From Halorussus salinisoli (lineage in GTDB: Archaea > Halobacteriota > Halobacteria > Halobacteriales > Haladaptataceae), in the NCBI GenBank assembly GCA_005239435.1, contig SZNP01000001.1:992001-1056000 (forward strand): a stretch of DNA of 64,000 nt. The letters are read 5' to 3'. The position numbers and the translations under genes are program-made. The notes under the pieces were generated by a model. The model did not search any database and had not been told where the DNA came from. It was given only the letters and a program-made list of their open reading frames with translations. Below are positions 32,888-42,021 of this stretch, piece by piece; position 1 is the first letter of the stretch; each line of letters opens with the position of its first letter.

Positions 32888-33379
32888 TTAGAATCGTGTA
32901 ATTTCGATGGTCGTCACGTCGCAGGGTCGCCGCTCGGTAGTGGCGACGAACGCCCTGATTTCGTACGTGCCGGGCGAGAGGGTCTCGCGTACGCGGTCGT
33001 CGACGCGTTCGACTCTTCCATCCCAGGTCCGCCGGACCCGTTTTCGCTCGCGGGCACGAAATCTGAACGCTCCCGGCGAGTCGGGGACGTAGCGCGGTTC
33101 GTCGCTGGCCTCCAGTCGACCGTCGACGGTCCACCCCCAGAGCCGACGACTCGGCGTGGCGACGACGACGGGGACGGGGAACCGGTTGCGAAATTCGATG
33201 TCGATGTCGACCGACTCGCCCGGCCGATACCGGTGCTTGTCGGTCCGGACCCGAACCGCGACCGAGCGCCGCGCTAGCGACTGGGGGACGAGTTTCCGGA
33301 GCGCGCCCGTCAGGCGACTCTCGGAGAACCCGAACCGGTCGTCGTCCTCGGTGCGCGCGCCGGGGTTCGCGTCGACCAT
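32888..33379 (-). CDS. BsuPI-like (intracellular proteinase inhibitor-like) beta-sandwich protein
   Basis: A 163-residue protein. After a charged N terminus (GARTEDDDRFGFSESRLTGA) the core reads VRVRTDKHRYRPGESVDIDI, EFRNRFPVPVVVATPSRRLWG and SPGTYEIRAFVATTERRP. This Y-x-PGE-x-V ... N-x-x-x-PV ... LSPGTYEI pattern is that of BsuPI-type and related immunoglobulin-like domains, whose prototype inhibits a Bacillus protease. No signal peptide is present, so it would be intracellular. It sits 13 bases downstream of the cyclophilin gene on the same strand. Function not established. Confidence 0.6.
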   Translation of the reverse strand: MVDANPGARTEDDDRFGFSESRLTGALRKLVPQSLARRSVAVRVRTDKHRYRPGESVDIDIEFRNRFPVPVVVATPSRRLWGWTVDGRLEASDEPRYVPDSPGAFRFRARERKRVRRTWDGRVERVDDRVRETLSPGTYEIRAFVATTERRPCDVTTIEITRF

Positions 33380-33392
33380 CTCTCGGAGCGGT

Positions 33393-33941
33393 TCAGTCGT
33401 GAATTTCGACCGATTCGAGGACCACGTCTTCGTTGGGGTTGTCGTTGTGGTCGGTCGAAACCGAACCGATCTCCTCGACCACGTCCATCCCGTCGATGAC
33501 CTCGCCGAAGACCGCGTGGCGGTCGTCCAGATGCGGTTGGGCGTCGAGGGTGATGAAGAACTGCGAACCGTTGGTGTCCGGGCCGCTGTTGGCCATCGAG
33601 AGAATGCCCGCGTCGTCGTGGCGGAGTTCGTCGTGGAACTCGTCTTCGAACTCGTAGCCGGGACCGCCGCGGCCGGTGGCCGTCGGGTCACCGCCCTGAA
33701 TCATGAAGTCCGCGATGATGCGGTGGAAGGGAACGTCGTTGTACAGCGCGTCGCCGCGAATCTCGCCCGTCTCGGGGTCTTCCCACGTGGTCGTGTCGGG
33801 CGCGGGGTCGTCGTTCGCGGCGGGGTCGTGCTTCGCCAGGTTGACGAAGTTCTCGACGGTCTTCGGCGCACGCTCGTCGAACAGTCGAACCTCGATGTCG
33901 CCGTGAGTCGTGTGGAGTGTCGCGGTCAGATCGTCTACCAT
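33393..33941 (-). CDS. cyclophilin-type peptidyl-prolyl cis-trans isomerase
   Basis: A 182-residue cytoplasmic isomerase. Typical blocks are THGDIEVRLFDERAPKTVENF, shown here in part, VPFHRIIADFMIQGGDP (catalytic Arg and Phe), FEDEFH, SMANSGPDTNGSQFFITL (catalytic Gln and Phe) and HLDDRHAVFGEVIDGMDVV. An insertion of about 25 residues after FVNLAKHD (PAANDDPAPDTTTWEDPETG) is common in haloarchaeal members. It speeds proline isomerisation during protein folding. Probably co-transcribed with the BsuPI-like gene downstream. Confidence 0.95.
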   Translation of the reverse strand: MVDDLTATLHTTHGDIEVRLFDERAPKTVENFVNLAKHDPAANDDPAPDTTTWEDPETGEIRGDALYNDVPFHRIIADFMIQGGDPTATGRGGPGYEFEDEFHDELRHDDAGILSMANSGPDTNGSQFFITLDAQPHLDDRHAVFGEVIDGMDVVEEIGSVSTDHNDNPNEDVVLESVEIHD

Positions 33942-34048
33942 GGTTCCGAAGAGGGTCGCCGGATAGAAAACGGTGCCGGACCCGACTCGGGACTCGCTGC
34001 TGTCCGAGAACGGCGATAGTTACCTCGACACGTCGAAAAAACGCGGTC

Positions 34049-34450
34049 CTACTGGAGGTCTACACCCGAGGCCGCCTGCAAGCAGTCGGTGACGCCGGGC
34101 GAGTCGGCGAGGCGAACGACCCCCTCGTCGCCGTCGTGTTCCACGATGCCCGCCTCCGTCAGTTTCGGCAGATGCATCCGGTGGAGTTCGGTTCGCGTCT
34201 TCTCGATTTCCGCCGTCGTGAGGACGGCGCGGGTCTTCTCGCTCATCGACGCGGCCAGTAGTTCCGCCAGTTCGTCCACCGTCATCGGTCCGTCGTTTCG
34301 GGCGAGGTAGTGACAGAGGCATCGCCGTCGGTGGTCCGAGAGCGCCCGGAACACCGAATCGAGCGACTCGCTTTCGCTGTCGATTGACAGTACGTCCTCC
34401 TCGGCGACGTGCGGTGGGGAGCCGCCTCCCCGATTCTGGTCTTGGCTCAT
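34049..34450 (-). CDS. winged-helix regulator, DUF7344-like
   Basis: A 133-residue protein. After a polar N terminus the core reads LDSVFRALSDHRRRCLCHYL, DGPMTVDELAELLAA and RTELHRMHLPKLTEAGIVEH, the haloarchaeal winged-helix family I recall as DUF7344. Members are probably transcription factors; targets are unknown. A paralogue lies at 46941-47279. It sits between the two convergent peptide transporter operons and could regulate either (inference). The ATG at 34450 gives the family N terminus. Confidence 0.75.
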   Translation of the reverse strand: MSQDQNRGGGSPPHVAEEDVLSIDSESESLDSVFRALSDHRRRCLCHYLARNDGPMTVDELAELLAASMSEKTRAVLTTAEIEKTRTELHRMHLPKLTEAGIVEHDGDEGVVRLADSPGVTDCLQAASGVDLQ

Positions 34451-34641
34451 GTCTATCGTGTGTGACGCTCGCGGTGCGAACGGCACTCCGTTCGTGGCTA
34501 CCGACCACCGACTCTCCAGCGGCAGGAGAGTTACACCGGGCGTCGTGCCGTAGTTCGATAACTACACTCTCTAAGAAAAGGGTATTGCCCGACTATTCAT
34601 GCCAGACGCGTCCCGCCACTGCGAACGGCGACCAGCGGCCG

Positions 34642-35706
34642 TCAGTCGTCGTCGGCCGTTTCGACCTCGGCTATCTGATCGTCGGTGTCGAGCGTCTGAC
34701 TGGACCAGTACTCGTGGTCGTCGACCCGCCGGAAGCAGGCCGCCCGATGCTCGGCGTCGCCGTCGACCTCGTACCCCTCGGGGGTCTCCTGTGCACAGAC
34801 CTCGCGGGCGTACGGGCACCGCGTGTGGAACCGACAGCCGGCGGGCGGGTTCCGCGGCGAGGGCACGTCGCCCGCCAACGTCTCGACTTCGCGGCCCTGC
34901 TCGCTCGTGTCCGCGCGCGGGACGCTCTCCAGGAGGGCCTCGGTGTAGGGGTGGCCCGGGTTCTCGAATATCTCCTCGACCGGGCCGACCTCCACGATTT
35001 CGCCCAGATACATCACGGCCACGCGGTCGGAGATGTGGCGGACCACGCTCAGGTCGTGGGCGATGAACAGGTAGGTCAGGCCGAACTCGTCCTGCAGGTC
35101 TTCGAGCAGGTTGAGAATCTGGGCCTGCACCGACACGTCGAGCGCCGACACCGGTTCGTCGCAGACCACGAAGTCGGGTTCGAGCGCCAGTGCTCGCGCG
35201 ATGCCGATGCGCTGGCGCTGACCGCCCGAGAACTCGTGGGGGTAGCGGTCGACCTGTTCGGCCGATAGGCCCACCCGTTCCATCAGTTCCGCGACGCGCT
35301 CCCGGCGCTCCGTTCGGCTATCGATACCGTGAACGTCGAGCGGTTCGCGCACGATTTCGCCCGCGGTCATCCGCGGGTCGAGGCTGGAGAAGGGGTCCTG
35401 AAAGACGACCTGCGCGCGTTCGCGGAACTCGGTCAGGTCGTCGGCCTCGAAGACGTTCTCACCGTCGAAGTACACCGCGCCGTCGGTCGGTTCGCGGAGG
35501 TTGAGCAGGGTCTCGCCCGTCGTGGACTTGCCGCACCCCGACTCGCCGACGAGACCCAGCGTCTCGCCCTCGCGGACCTCGAAACTCACGCCGTCGACGG
35601 CCTGCACGCTCTCGGGTTCCCGACCGAGCAGTCGGTCGGTGAGGTTGTCCTGCTCGTAGTAGTACTTCCGGAGGTCTTCGACGCGGACGAGGGGGTCGTC
35701 AGTCAT
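34642..35706 (-). CDS. peptide ABC transporter ATP-binding protein, OppF/DppF type
   Basis: A 354-residue ATPase of normal family length. Walker [10 protein letters not shown], signature [14 protein letters not shown], Walker [13 protein letters not shown] and switch IAHDLSVVR are present. The C-terminal domain keeps the four cysteines close together ([20 protein letters not shown] ... HRAACF), in contrast to the split domain in the other system at 31550. Last gene of the second operon; its ATG lies inside the end of the upstream ATPase gene (8-base overlap). Confidence 0.9.
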   Translation of the reverse strand: MTDDPLVRVEDLRKYYYEQDNLTDRLLGREPESVQAVDGVSFEVREGETLGLVGESGCGKSTTGETLLNLREPTDGAVYFDGENVFEADDLTEFRERAQVVFQDPFSSLDPRMTAGEIVREPLDVHGIDSRTERRERVAELMERVGLSAEQVDRYPHEFSGGQRQRIGIARALALEPDFVVCDEPVSALDVSVQAQILNLLEDLQDEFGLTYLFIAHDLSVVRHISDRVAVMYLGEIVEVGPVEEIFENPGHPYTEALLESVPRADTSEQGREVETLAGDVPSPRNPPAGCRFHTRCPYAREVCAQETPEGYEVDGDAEHRAACFRRVDDHEYWSSQTLDTDDQIAEVETADDD

Positions 35707-36958
35707 CCGCGCTCACCTCCTCGTCTTCGCCGCTGGCAGGTGCCGAGGCGCTTCGGGTCTCGCTCTCGAAGTAGTCGTCGGGGAGCGCCCGCGAGGGGTC
35801 GTACTCGTGGTCCGCGAGGACGCACCGCGCGCCGTGTTCGCCGGGTTCGGTTTTCCCGTTCCTCGGTTCGCCGGTCTCCACGTCGAACTCCGGCGGGTGG
35901 TTCAGACACTCTTCCATCGCGTAGGGACAACGGTCGGCGAAGTAACATCGGTCTTCCATCTCGTCGTCGTAGAGGTCCGGTACGTTCCCCTCGATGGGTT
36001 GGAGGCGCGGCGCGGGGTCGTCCAAGTCGGGAATCGACCCGAGAAGCCCCTGCGTGTAGGGATGAACGGGGTCGTCGAACACGTCCTCCAGCGTCCCGCG
36101 CTCGACGATTTCGCCCGCGTACATCACGCCGACCCGGTCGCACATCCGGGCGATGACCCCGAGGTTGTGGGTTATCATCACGATGCTCATCCCGGTGTCC
36201 TCCTGGAGGTCTCGCAGGAGGTCGAGAATCTGGGCCTGAATCGTCACGTCGAGCGCGGTGGTGGGTTCGTCGGCGATGAGCAGGTCGGGTTCGCCCGCGA
36301 GGGCCTGGGCTATCATCGCGCGCTGGAGCATCCCGCCCGAGAACTCGTGGGGGTACTCGTCGGCCCGGTCGGCCGGGTCGGGGATGCCGACCTGTTCGAG
36401 CAGGTCGATCGCCTCGGCCCGACTCTCCTCGCTGACGTAGTTCCGCGACGGCAAGACCGTGCTGGTCAGCAGGTCGGCGAGTCCGAATCCCTGCGTGCGC
36501 GAGCGAGTCGAGCGCGGGTTCGAGCGCGCGCGGCGCTGGACCTCGACCGCCTCGGCTATCTGCTCGCCGACGGTCAACGAGGGGTTGAGGCTACTCATCG
36601 GGTCCTGGAAGATGGTGCTGAACGACGGTCCGCGGAGCATTCGCCGGATGTTCTCGGGTACTCGGCGCACGTCCACGAAGTCGCCGTCCACGGCTTCGGG
36701 CGAGTCGGCCCGAATCTCCTCGGCGAGGTCGGGGTTACGATACCAGATTTCGCCGCTGGTGATGCGACCCGGCGAGTCCACGAGGTCGATGACCGACAGC
36801 GCGGTCACGCTCTTGCCCGACCCAGACTCGCCGACGATGCCGAACACCTCGCCGTCTCGCACGTCGAAGTCGACGGACTCGACCGCGTTGACCTGCCCGT
36901 TCTCGGTGAAGAAGCGGGTCGAGAGGTCTCGGACGCGCAGGAGGTCTCGCTCGGTCAT
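35699..36958 (-). CDS. peptide ABC transporter ATP-binding protein, OppD/DppD type
   Basis: A 419-residue ATPase. Walker [10 protein letters not shown], signature [14 protein letters not shown], Walker [13 protein letters not shown] and switch MITHNLGVI are present. An insertion of about 45 residues, rich in arginine and serine ([20 protein letters not shown]), lies in the helical subdomain before [16 protein letters not shown] and explains part of the extra length. The C-terminal cysteine motif is [19 protein letters not shown] ... GARCVLA. The ATG overlaps the stop of the permease gene (ATGA). Confidence 0.9.
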   Translation of the reverse strand: MTERDLLRVRDLSTRFFTENGQVNAVESVDFDVRDGEVFGIVGESGSGKSVTALSVIDLVDSPGRITSGEIWYRNPDLAEEIRADSPEAVDGDFVDVRRVPENIRRMLRGPSFSTIFQDPMSSLNPSLTVGEQIAEAVEVQRRARSNPRSTRSRTQGFGLADLLTSTVLPSRNYVSEESRAEAIDLLEQVGIPDPADRADEYPHEFSGGMLQRAMIAQALAGEPDLLIADEPTTALDVTIQAQILDLLRDLQEDTGMSIVMITHNLGVIARMCDRVGVMYAGEIVERGTLEDVFDDPVHPYTQGLLGSIPDLDDPAPRLQPIEGNVPDLYDDEMEDRCYFADRCPYAMEECLNHPPEFDVETGEPRNGKTEPGEHGARCVLADHEYDPSRALPDDYFESETRSASAPASGEDEEVSADD

Positions 36959-37974
36959 CAGACCCCACCTCCTTCGCCCTCGATGCCGGGGTCCAGGGCG
37001 TCTCGGAGCCAGTCACCCACGAGATTGATGCCGATGACCGTCAGCACGATGGCGATACCGGGCACGGTCGAAATCCACCACGACGACGCCAGATAGTCGC
37101 GGCCCTGCGCGATGTCGAAGCCCCACGAGAGGGTCGTCCCCGAGAAGCCGAGGAACGAGAGGGCCGATTCGAGCAGGATGATGGCCGCGATTTGAATCGT
37201 CGCCAGCACGAGGATGGGAGTCACGCTGTTGGGCAGGACGTGTTTGCGAAGGATGAATCCGTCGCCAGCACCCACCGAGCGAGCGGCCTTGACGTACTCT
37301 TCGCCCTCGATGGACAGCGCCTCGCCGCGGGCCACGCGGGCGAACCACACCCAGTTCACCAGTCCGACGACGATGATGACCGTCCCCGGAAGGGCGAACG
37401 TCTCTGGCATTCCGGATTCGAGTCCCGCGGCCACTATCGGGTCCGGCACCGCTATCGACACCTTTCCGAACAGACCGACCAGCGCGACCGCCAACACGAG
37501 CGACGGGAACGCCAACATCACGTCCGCGCTCCGCATCAGCGCGTCGTCGACCCGACCGCCGTAGTAGCCCGCCACGAGACCGACCGTGACGCCGACTCCC
37601 GCGGCGATGATGGTGCCCAACAGCCCGACGAGCAGGGAGGTCCGCGCGCCGTAGATGACCCGCGAGAGCATGTCGCGACCGAGCGAATCGGTCCCGAGCG
37701 GGTGCGCGGGGTCGGCCTCGACGTAGACCGTCTCGTTGACGACCTCGATGCTCCCGTTGACCATCTCCGAAGAGGTCTCGGTAGTCTGCTTGCTGAAGCC
37801 GAGCGGCGGGAGGTTCGACTCCTCCAGACTCTGGGCGCGCGGGTCGTGGGGTGCCAGCACCGGCGCGAACACCGCGACGAGTATCACTGCGACGACCAGC
37901 GCGACGCCCAGTTTGGCCAGCAAACTCCGTCGGAACTCCGAGCGCAGATTGCGAAGCGTACGAGGCGAAATCAT
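36958..37974 (-). CDS. peptide ABC transporter permease, DppC/OppC type
   Basis: A 338-residue permease. The first membrane segment (LLAKLGVALVVAVILVAVFA) is followed by an external loop and the DppC signature HPLGTDSLGRDMLSRVIYG. The loop has potential N-glycosylation sites (NGS, NET) in the segment SSEMVNGSIEVVNETVYVEA. The EAA loop is AARSVGAGDGFILRKHVLPN and the end LVGDWLRDALDPGIEG is typical. The ATG at 37974 overlaps the stop of the upstream permease by four bases. Confidence 0.9.
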   Translation of the reverse strand: MISPRTLRNLRSEFRRSLLAKLGVALVVAVILVAVFAPVLAPHDPRAQSLEESNLPPLGFSKQTTETSSEMVNGSIEVVNETVYVEADPAHPLGTDSLGRDMLSRVIYGARTSLLVGLLGTIIAAGVGVTVGLVAGYYGGRVDDALMRSADVMLAFPSLVLAVALVGLFGKVSIAVPDPIVAAGLESGMPETFALPGTVIIVVGLVNWVWFARVARGEALSIEGEEYVKAARSVGAGDGFILRKHVLPNSVTPILVLATIQIAAIILLESALSFLGFSGTTLSWGFDIAQGRDYLASSWWISTVPGIAIVLTVIGINLVGDWLRDALDPGIEGEGGGV

Positions 37975-38960
37975 TCGGTTCTCACCTGCGGGTTGATGTA
38001 CGCGTACATGGCGTCGACGGCGATGTTCAGAATCACGAACCCGGCACCGATGACCACCAGCGACCCCTGAATCAGCACCCAGTCGCGGGAGTTTATGGCG
38101 TTGATGACCAGCGTGCCGAGTCCGGGCCAGTTGAACACGGCCTCGGTGATTACCGCACCGCCGATGAGGGTCCCCAGTTGGAGACCCAAAACCGTGATAA
38201 CCGGAATCAGCGTGTTCCGGAGGACGTGCTTGTACCGGACCAGCGTCTCGGGCAGTCCCTTCGCTCGGGAGGCCCGAACGTAGGGCTTGCCGAGTTCGTC
38301 GAGCATCCCGCTCCGCGTGAGTCGCGTGATGAGCGCGGTGAAGTACGTCCCGAGGGTGATAGACGGGAGCGTGATGTGCCACAGCCACGTCACCAGTCCG
38401 TCGGGGTCGAAGTCGGTGAGCAGCATCTCGACCGCGGGCAGGAAGCCGATGGCTCTCCGACTGGTCGGGAACAGTCCGAGTCCGACCGCGAGTACCAGCA
38501 CCAGCATGATGCCCAGCCAGAAGTTCGGCGTGCTGATGCCGACGAGCGAGAACGTCGTCGCGGCGTAGTCGGCGGGTTCGTGTCGCCGAGTGGCGCTAAT
38601 CACGCCCAGCGGAATCGACAGTACGACGGCGACGATGCTCGCCATGACGGCCAGTTCCACCGTGGCCGGAAGTCGGTTGAAGATACGCGTGCTCGCTTCG
38701 GTTCCGGAGATGTACGAGTAGCCCATGTCGCCCTGTACGAGTCCGACCAGATAGTCGAAGTACTGGACGTACAGCGGCTGGTGAAGGCCGAGTTCCCGAG
38801 CGATGTTCTCGCGGACCTCCGGACCGGCGTCTAACGGTGCGATGAACGTAATCGGGTCGCCCGGGGTCACGAACCGAAGCAGGAAAACCACGGTCACGAC
38901 CCCCCAGATTACGAATACGCCCTGCAAGCTTCGTTTGAGTAGAAACCGCCCCATCGACAT
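37971..38960 (-). CDS. peptide ABC transporter permease, DppB/OppB type
   Basis: A 329-residue permease starting MSMGRFLLKRSLQGVFVIWG, with the family signature GDPITFIAPLDAGPEVRENI. The EAA loop is ASRAKGLPETLVRYKHVLRN. The start was set at the ATG at 38960 rather than the TTG at 38969 because a TATA-like word (38986-38994) lies about 30 bases before it; another in-frame ATG lies two codons later. Second gene of the operon after the binding protein. Confidence 0.9.
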   Translation of the reverse strand: MSMGRFLLKRSLQGVFVIWGVVTVVFLLRFVTPGDPITFIAPLDAGPEVRENIARELGLHQPLYVQYFDYLVGLVQGDMGYSYISGTEASTRIFNRLPATVELAVMASIVAVVLSIPLGVISATRRHEPADYAATTFSLVGISTPNFWLGIMLVLVLAVGLGLFPTSRRAIGFLPAVEMLLTDFDPDGLVTWLWHITLPSITLGTYFTALITRLTRSGMLDELGKPYVRASRAKGLPETLVRYKHVLRNTLIPVITVLGLQLGTLIGGAVITEAVFNWPGLGTLVINAINSRDWVLIQGSLVVIGAGFVILNIAVDAMYAYINPQVRTE

Positions 38961-38985
38961 GCTTGTCAACCACTGGGTAACCCAG

Positions 38986-38994
38986 ATATAAAAA
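38986..38994 (-). promoter_or_regulatory. possible internal promoter of the second peptide transporter operon
   Basis: On the leftward strand the word tttttatat is centred 30 bases before the ATG at 38960, in the short gap between the binding-protein stop and the permease start. This mirrors the possible internal promoter of the first operon (28343-28350). A small hairpin CTGGG-taa-CCCAG (38973-38985) lies between it and the ATG. Confidence 0.45.
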
Positions 38995-38997
38995 GCC

Positions 38998-39039
38998 GCA
39001 GTGTATCGGCGTTACTTCGCAGCGTATCGGCGCTACTTC
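38998..39039. repeat. 21-base tandem duplication over the end of the binding-protein gene
   Basis: The unit GCAGTGTATCGGCGTTACTTC (38998-39018) is repeated as 39019-39039 with two changes. The second unit contains the stop codon (39033-39035) and last codon of the leftward gene, while the first lies just beyond it and would read as another PK-like ending. It looks like a local duplication of the gene end. Confidence 0.8.
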
Positions 39040-40670
39040 GGACTCATCGCGTAGGCGTTGATGCGTTCGTCGCGCCGGGCCTGCCATTCGACGCGCTCGC
39101 TCACGCCGTAGACGCTGTACTGGCGGTTGAGGTAGACCCACGGAGCCTTCTCGTGGAGCATCGCGTTCAGCTCCTGAAGGGTCTGCTCGCGCTGGTCCTC
39201 GTCGCTCTGGCTCTGGGCCTGTTGGAGGAGTTGGTCGACCTCCTCGTCCTTGAACGAGGTGAGCGCACCCTCGCTGGTCAGCAGCGCGTCGATGGTGAGC
39301 GCTCCCTCGAAGGTGGCTTCGCCCCAGCCCAGCAGGTAGAAGTGGGGCTTGTCCTCGATGTCGCCCGTCGTGAGTTCGCTAACCATCGAGGAGAACTCCC
39401 GCTGGTTGTACGAACAGGTGACGTTCGATAGCTGGTTGATCTGGTTGGCGATCGCCTGCCCGATTTCGACGTCCTTGAGGTAGCGACCGGTGGGGCCGTC
39501 GAGGGTGATTTCGGCGCCCGCGAAGCCGCTCTCTTCGACCAGCGACTCGGCCTGGTCGGGGTCGTGCGGGTAGGGGTCCACGTCGGGGTTGTACCCCACG
39601 AACCCTTCGAGCGTGGGCTGGCTCGTCGGGTCGCCGAAGCCCGAGAGCACGTTCTCGATGATACCTTCGAGGTTGACCGCGTAGTTCATCGCCTGCCGGA
39701 ACTGCTGGTTGGCGAACGGCTCGACGTCGTAGCGCATCGCGGCGAACAGCAGTCGGGTGCTGGGCTCGGCCGAGAGACGGGTGCCGTCGTTCTGTCGAAC
39801 CCGATTGGCGGCCTGCGGCGGAACGTTGACGATGACGTCGGTCTCGTCGTTGAGAAGCTGGTTGACCCGGGTACTCGACTCCGACGCCGCGAGGAACGTC
39901 AGTTGCGACACGTCGGCTGGCTCTTGCCAGTAGTCGTCGTAGCGCTCGAAGACGACTGACTCGTCCTGATTGTACTCGGCGAGCTGGAACGGCCCGGTGC
40001 CGTTCATGTTCTGGTTGATGTAGTTGCTGTCGTTGTTCTCTACCCACGACTTCTGGACCACGTCGCCGTAGGTCGCGAACGCCGAGAACACGACCGGGTT
40101 GAACCCGTCGGAGGTCACTTCGACGGTGTTACCGTTGCCGGCTTCCGCACCCGTCACGCCAGCGAGCTGGTCGTTCTGCGGGCTCTCGAACCCGACGTCG
40201 GGGTTTACGATGCGGTTGATGCTGTACGCGACGTCCTCGGGAGTGAGATCGTCGCCGTTGTGGAAGGTGACGCCGTCTCGGAGGGTGAACCGGACCCGGC
40301 CGTCTTCGACGCGTTCGTACTCGGTCGCCAGCGCCTCGCCGATGCTGCCCTGTTGGTCACGGGTGAGGACGCCCTCGTATGCCTGACGCATCACGTTGTC
40401 GGTGGGCGTCTCGCGGTGGTCGTGAGGGTCGAGACCGCTCGGCATCTGACCCTGCGTAATGCTGACCGAGAAGTCCCCCTGCTGGTCGCCACCGTCGTCT
40501 TCGGTGGTTTCGGTCCCCTCTTCGGTGGTTTCCGCCGTCGTGGTGTCGGTCCCGGTCGTCGTCTCCTGTCCACCCTCGCCGCCGGTACAACCGGCGAACG
40601 AAGCTGCTGCAGCCGCGGTCCCAGCGGCCGTCAAAAACTTCCGGCGGGACGTACCGTCGTCTCGTACCAT
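39033..40670 (-). CDS. peptide ABC transporter substrate-binding lipoprotein (family 5)
   Basis: A 545-residue solute-binding protein. It starts MVRDDGTSRRKFLTAAGTAA with a twin-arginine motif and a lipobox SFAGC near residue 27, so it is probably exported folded by Tat and anchored by a lipid on that cysteine. A threonine- and glutamate-rich spacer (ETTTGTDTTTAETTEEGTET) follows. The mature part has family 5 blocks LDPHDHRETPTDNVMRQAYEG, shown here in part, TLRDGVTFHNGDDLTPEDVA and GTGPFQLAEYNQDESVVFER. The ATG at 40670 was preferred over a GTG two codons upstream. First gene of the second operon. Confidence 0.9.
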   Translation of the reverse strand: MVRDDGTSRRKFLTAAGTAAAAASFAGCTGGEGGQETTTGTDTTTAETTEEGTETTEDDGGDQQGDFSVSITQGQMPSGLDPHDHRETPTDNVMRQAYEGVLTRDQQGSIGEALATEYERVEDGRVRFTLRDGVTFHNGDDLTPEDVAYSINRIVNPDVGFESPQNDQLAGVTGAEAGNGNTVEVTSDGFNPVVFSAFATYGDVVQKSWVENNDSNYINQNMNGTGPFQLAEYNQDESVVFERYDDYWQEPADVSQLTFLAASESSTRVNQLLNDETDVIVNVPPQAANRVRQNDGTRLSAEPSTRLLFAAMRYDVEPFANQQFRQAMNYAVNLEGIIENVLSGFGDPTSQPTLEGFVGYNPDVDPYPHDPDQAESLVEESGFAGAEITLDGPTGRYLKDVEIGQAIANQINQLSNVTCSYNQREFSSMVSELTTGDIEDKPHFYLLGWGEATFEGALTIDALLTSEGALTSFKDEEVDQLLQQAQSQSDEDQREQTLQELNAMLHEKAPWVYLNRQYSVYGVSERVEWQARRDERINAYAMSPK

Positions 40671-40769
40671 ATCCACTAAAACATCTACTTAGACATAAAT
40701 ATGCTGTGGTGACACAGGATATTCGCCGGTCTCGCGGTTCGTTCGTCCCCGAGGGAGGTTCTGGCCGTA

Positions 40770-40777
40770 AGCTTAAG
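40770..40777 (+). promoter_or_regulatory. TATA-like element of the RNase H-like gene
   Basis: The word agcttaag lies about 28 bases before the ATG at 40802, fitting a leaderless transcript and supporting that start over upstream in-frame codons. Confidence 0.5.
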
Positions 40778-40801
40778 TCGTTCGGAAACGAAACGGAGGA
40801 T

Positions 40802-41452
40802 ATGGCCGTTCACGGCCGTTCCTCCCCACTCCGGGCACTGTTCGACGAATCGCCCACGCCGCACATCGCTCATCCGCCGCGGACCCACCACCGCGATTTC
40901 TACGTCGCCACGGACGGTTCTTACGACCTCGAGAGCGGCGTCGGTGGACTGGGCGTCATCATCGAAACGCGAGACGGCGAGCGAGTCACCCGTCTCTCCA
41001 TCCCCGACGACACGGTCGCGGACAACAACGTCGCCGAGTATCGGGCGCTCCACCTCGGACTCGACGTACTCGCGGCTCACGCGCCGGCAGAAGCGCGCGT
41101 CGGCGTCGTCGTAGACCACGACGACCTCGCGGCCAACGTCAATAGCGCGGCGCTGGCGACTCGTCGGACGGACCACACGCCGCCGCGGGAACTGACGGTT
41201 CCGACGGCGGGCAGGTACCACTGGCGCGGGATTCGCGCTCGCGTCTGTAACTTCGGCGAACTCCGGGCGGCCGTCCTCCAAAGCGACCGCAACCCCGCTC
41301 ACGCGCTGGCGAACGCGCCCGAGGAGTACGCTCACGTCAATCACGAGACCGACCGGTGTCTCCTGCCAGAGCGACCGGCCTCCAGCGAGGCCCAGATTCC
41401 GCCGCCGTCGCGGGCCGACCGGAAGGCCGGCGACTCGCGAGCGAGCGACTGA
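40802..41452 (+). CDS. RNase H-fold protein (ribonuclease HI-like)
   Basis: A 216-residue protein. The core reads FYVATDGSYDLESGVGGLGV (first catalytic-type Asp), DNNVAEYRALHLGLDVL (Glu) and ARVGVVVDHDDLAANVNS (Asp), the order of acidic residues in ribonuclease HI and reverse-transcriptase-associated RNase H. After this, RYHWRGIRARVCNFGELRAA and a C-terminal polar tail differ from standard RNase HI, and a clear final histidine/aspartate pair is not obvious (HVNHETDR is a candidate). Related haloarchaeal proteins are annotated RNase H-like. It probably acts on RNA-DNA hybrids, but activity is not certain. Confidence 0.7.
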   Translation: MAVHGRSSPLRALFDESPTPHIAHPPRTHHRDFYVATDGSYDLESGVGGLGVIIETRDGERVTRLSIPDDTVADNNVAEYRALHLGLDVLAAHAPAEARVGVVVDHDDLAANVNSAALATRRTDHTPPRELTVPTAGRYHWRGIRARVCNFGELRAAVLQSDRNPAHALANAPEEYAHVNHETDRCLLPERPASSEAQIPPPSRADRKAGDSRASD

Positions 41453-41554
41453 CGAAGCCGAGGCTACGCGCCCTCGCGGTCGGGGGCTTGCTGGCCGTCC
41501 GTCGTCCCTTCCGTCCCGCTCGGCGGTGGCTTGCGCGGCCAGTTCGACGGCGGC

Positions 41555-41656
41555 CTACTCCACCAGTCCAACGGCGGAAACGTGTTTGCGGAGTTCCTCC
41601 TCGGATTCGAACGATTCCCCACACGCCTCGCAGACGTACCGCTGTTGCTCCCCCAT
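41555..41656 (-). CDS. C2H2-like zinc-finger microprotein, 33 aa
   Basis: The whole protein is MGEQQRYVCEACGESFESEE followed by ELRKHVSAVGLVE. CxxC, a hydrophobic F and L at the right places, and an H make the first three ligands of a C2H2 finger, but the second histidine is missing (VSAVGLVE follows instead). Small zinc-finger proteins of this kind are frequent in haloarchaea. The ATG at 41656 was chosen because upstream sequence is arginine-rich. It is convergent with the RNase H-like gene. Confidence 0.6.
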   Translation of the reverse strand: MGEQQRYVCEACGESFESEEELRKHVSAVGLVE

Positions 41657-42021
41657 GTACGAGGGAACGACCGGAGAGGGTGTAAGCGTTGCCCGGGTCG
41701 TCGGTGAATCGTCACGACGAAGAGACCCACGAGTAGCGAGAGCGGCGACCGACCTGCGCGAGCGCGGCGGCGAACGGGCACGCCACGAGTTCCTCCCGTT
41801 CAGGTACGTAAAGTTTCGTGCGTCGCGGAGCAAGGAGTCCGCCCAGCCTAGACATCTATACTGATGTAAGGAAAATAAATATGATTCTCAAGACCGTATC
41901 TGTATTTCCTCGACTCACCGTCACCTCCGAAGACGCCCTCTCGACCTGCGAGCGGCGAGACGACCGACGAACCCACCGCGCGACCGGAAACGATACGACC
42001 CGCCGTCGCTCAATTACGAAC
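41657..42021. other. 365-base divergent intergenic region
   Basis: This region lies between the zinc microprotein (leftward) and the CBS gene (rightward). An AT-rich stretch with TATA-like words is at about 41858-41890 (ctatactgatgtaaggaaaataaatatga), more than 100 bases ahead of the CBS ATG. If that is the CBS promoter, the message has a long leader. A rightward ORF ending HEFLPFRYVKFRASRSKESA is open here but arginine-rich, so it is not called. Confidence 0.45.

Noticed and set aside
41700..41864. Rightward ORF tail HEFLPFRYVKFRASRSKESAQP
   Set aside because: Arginine-rich, no start with good codon bias, and it overlaps the divergent promoter region.
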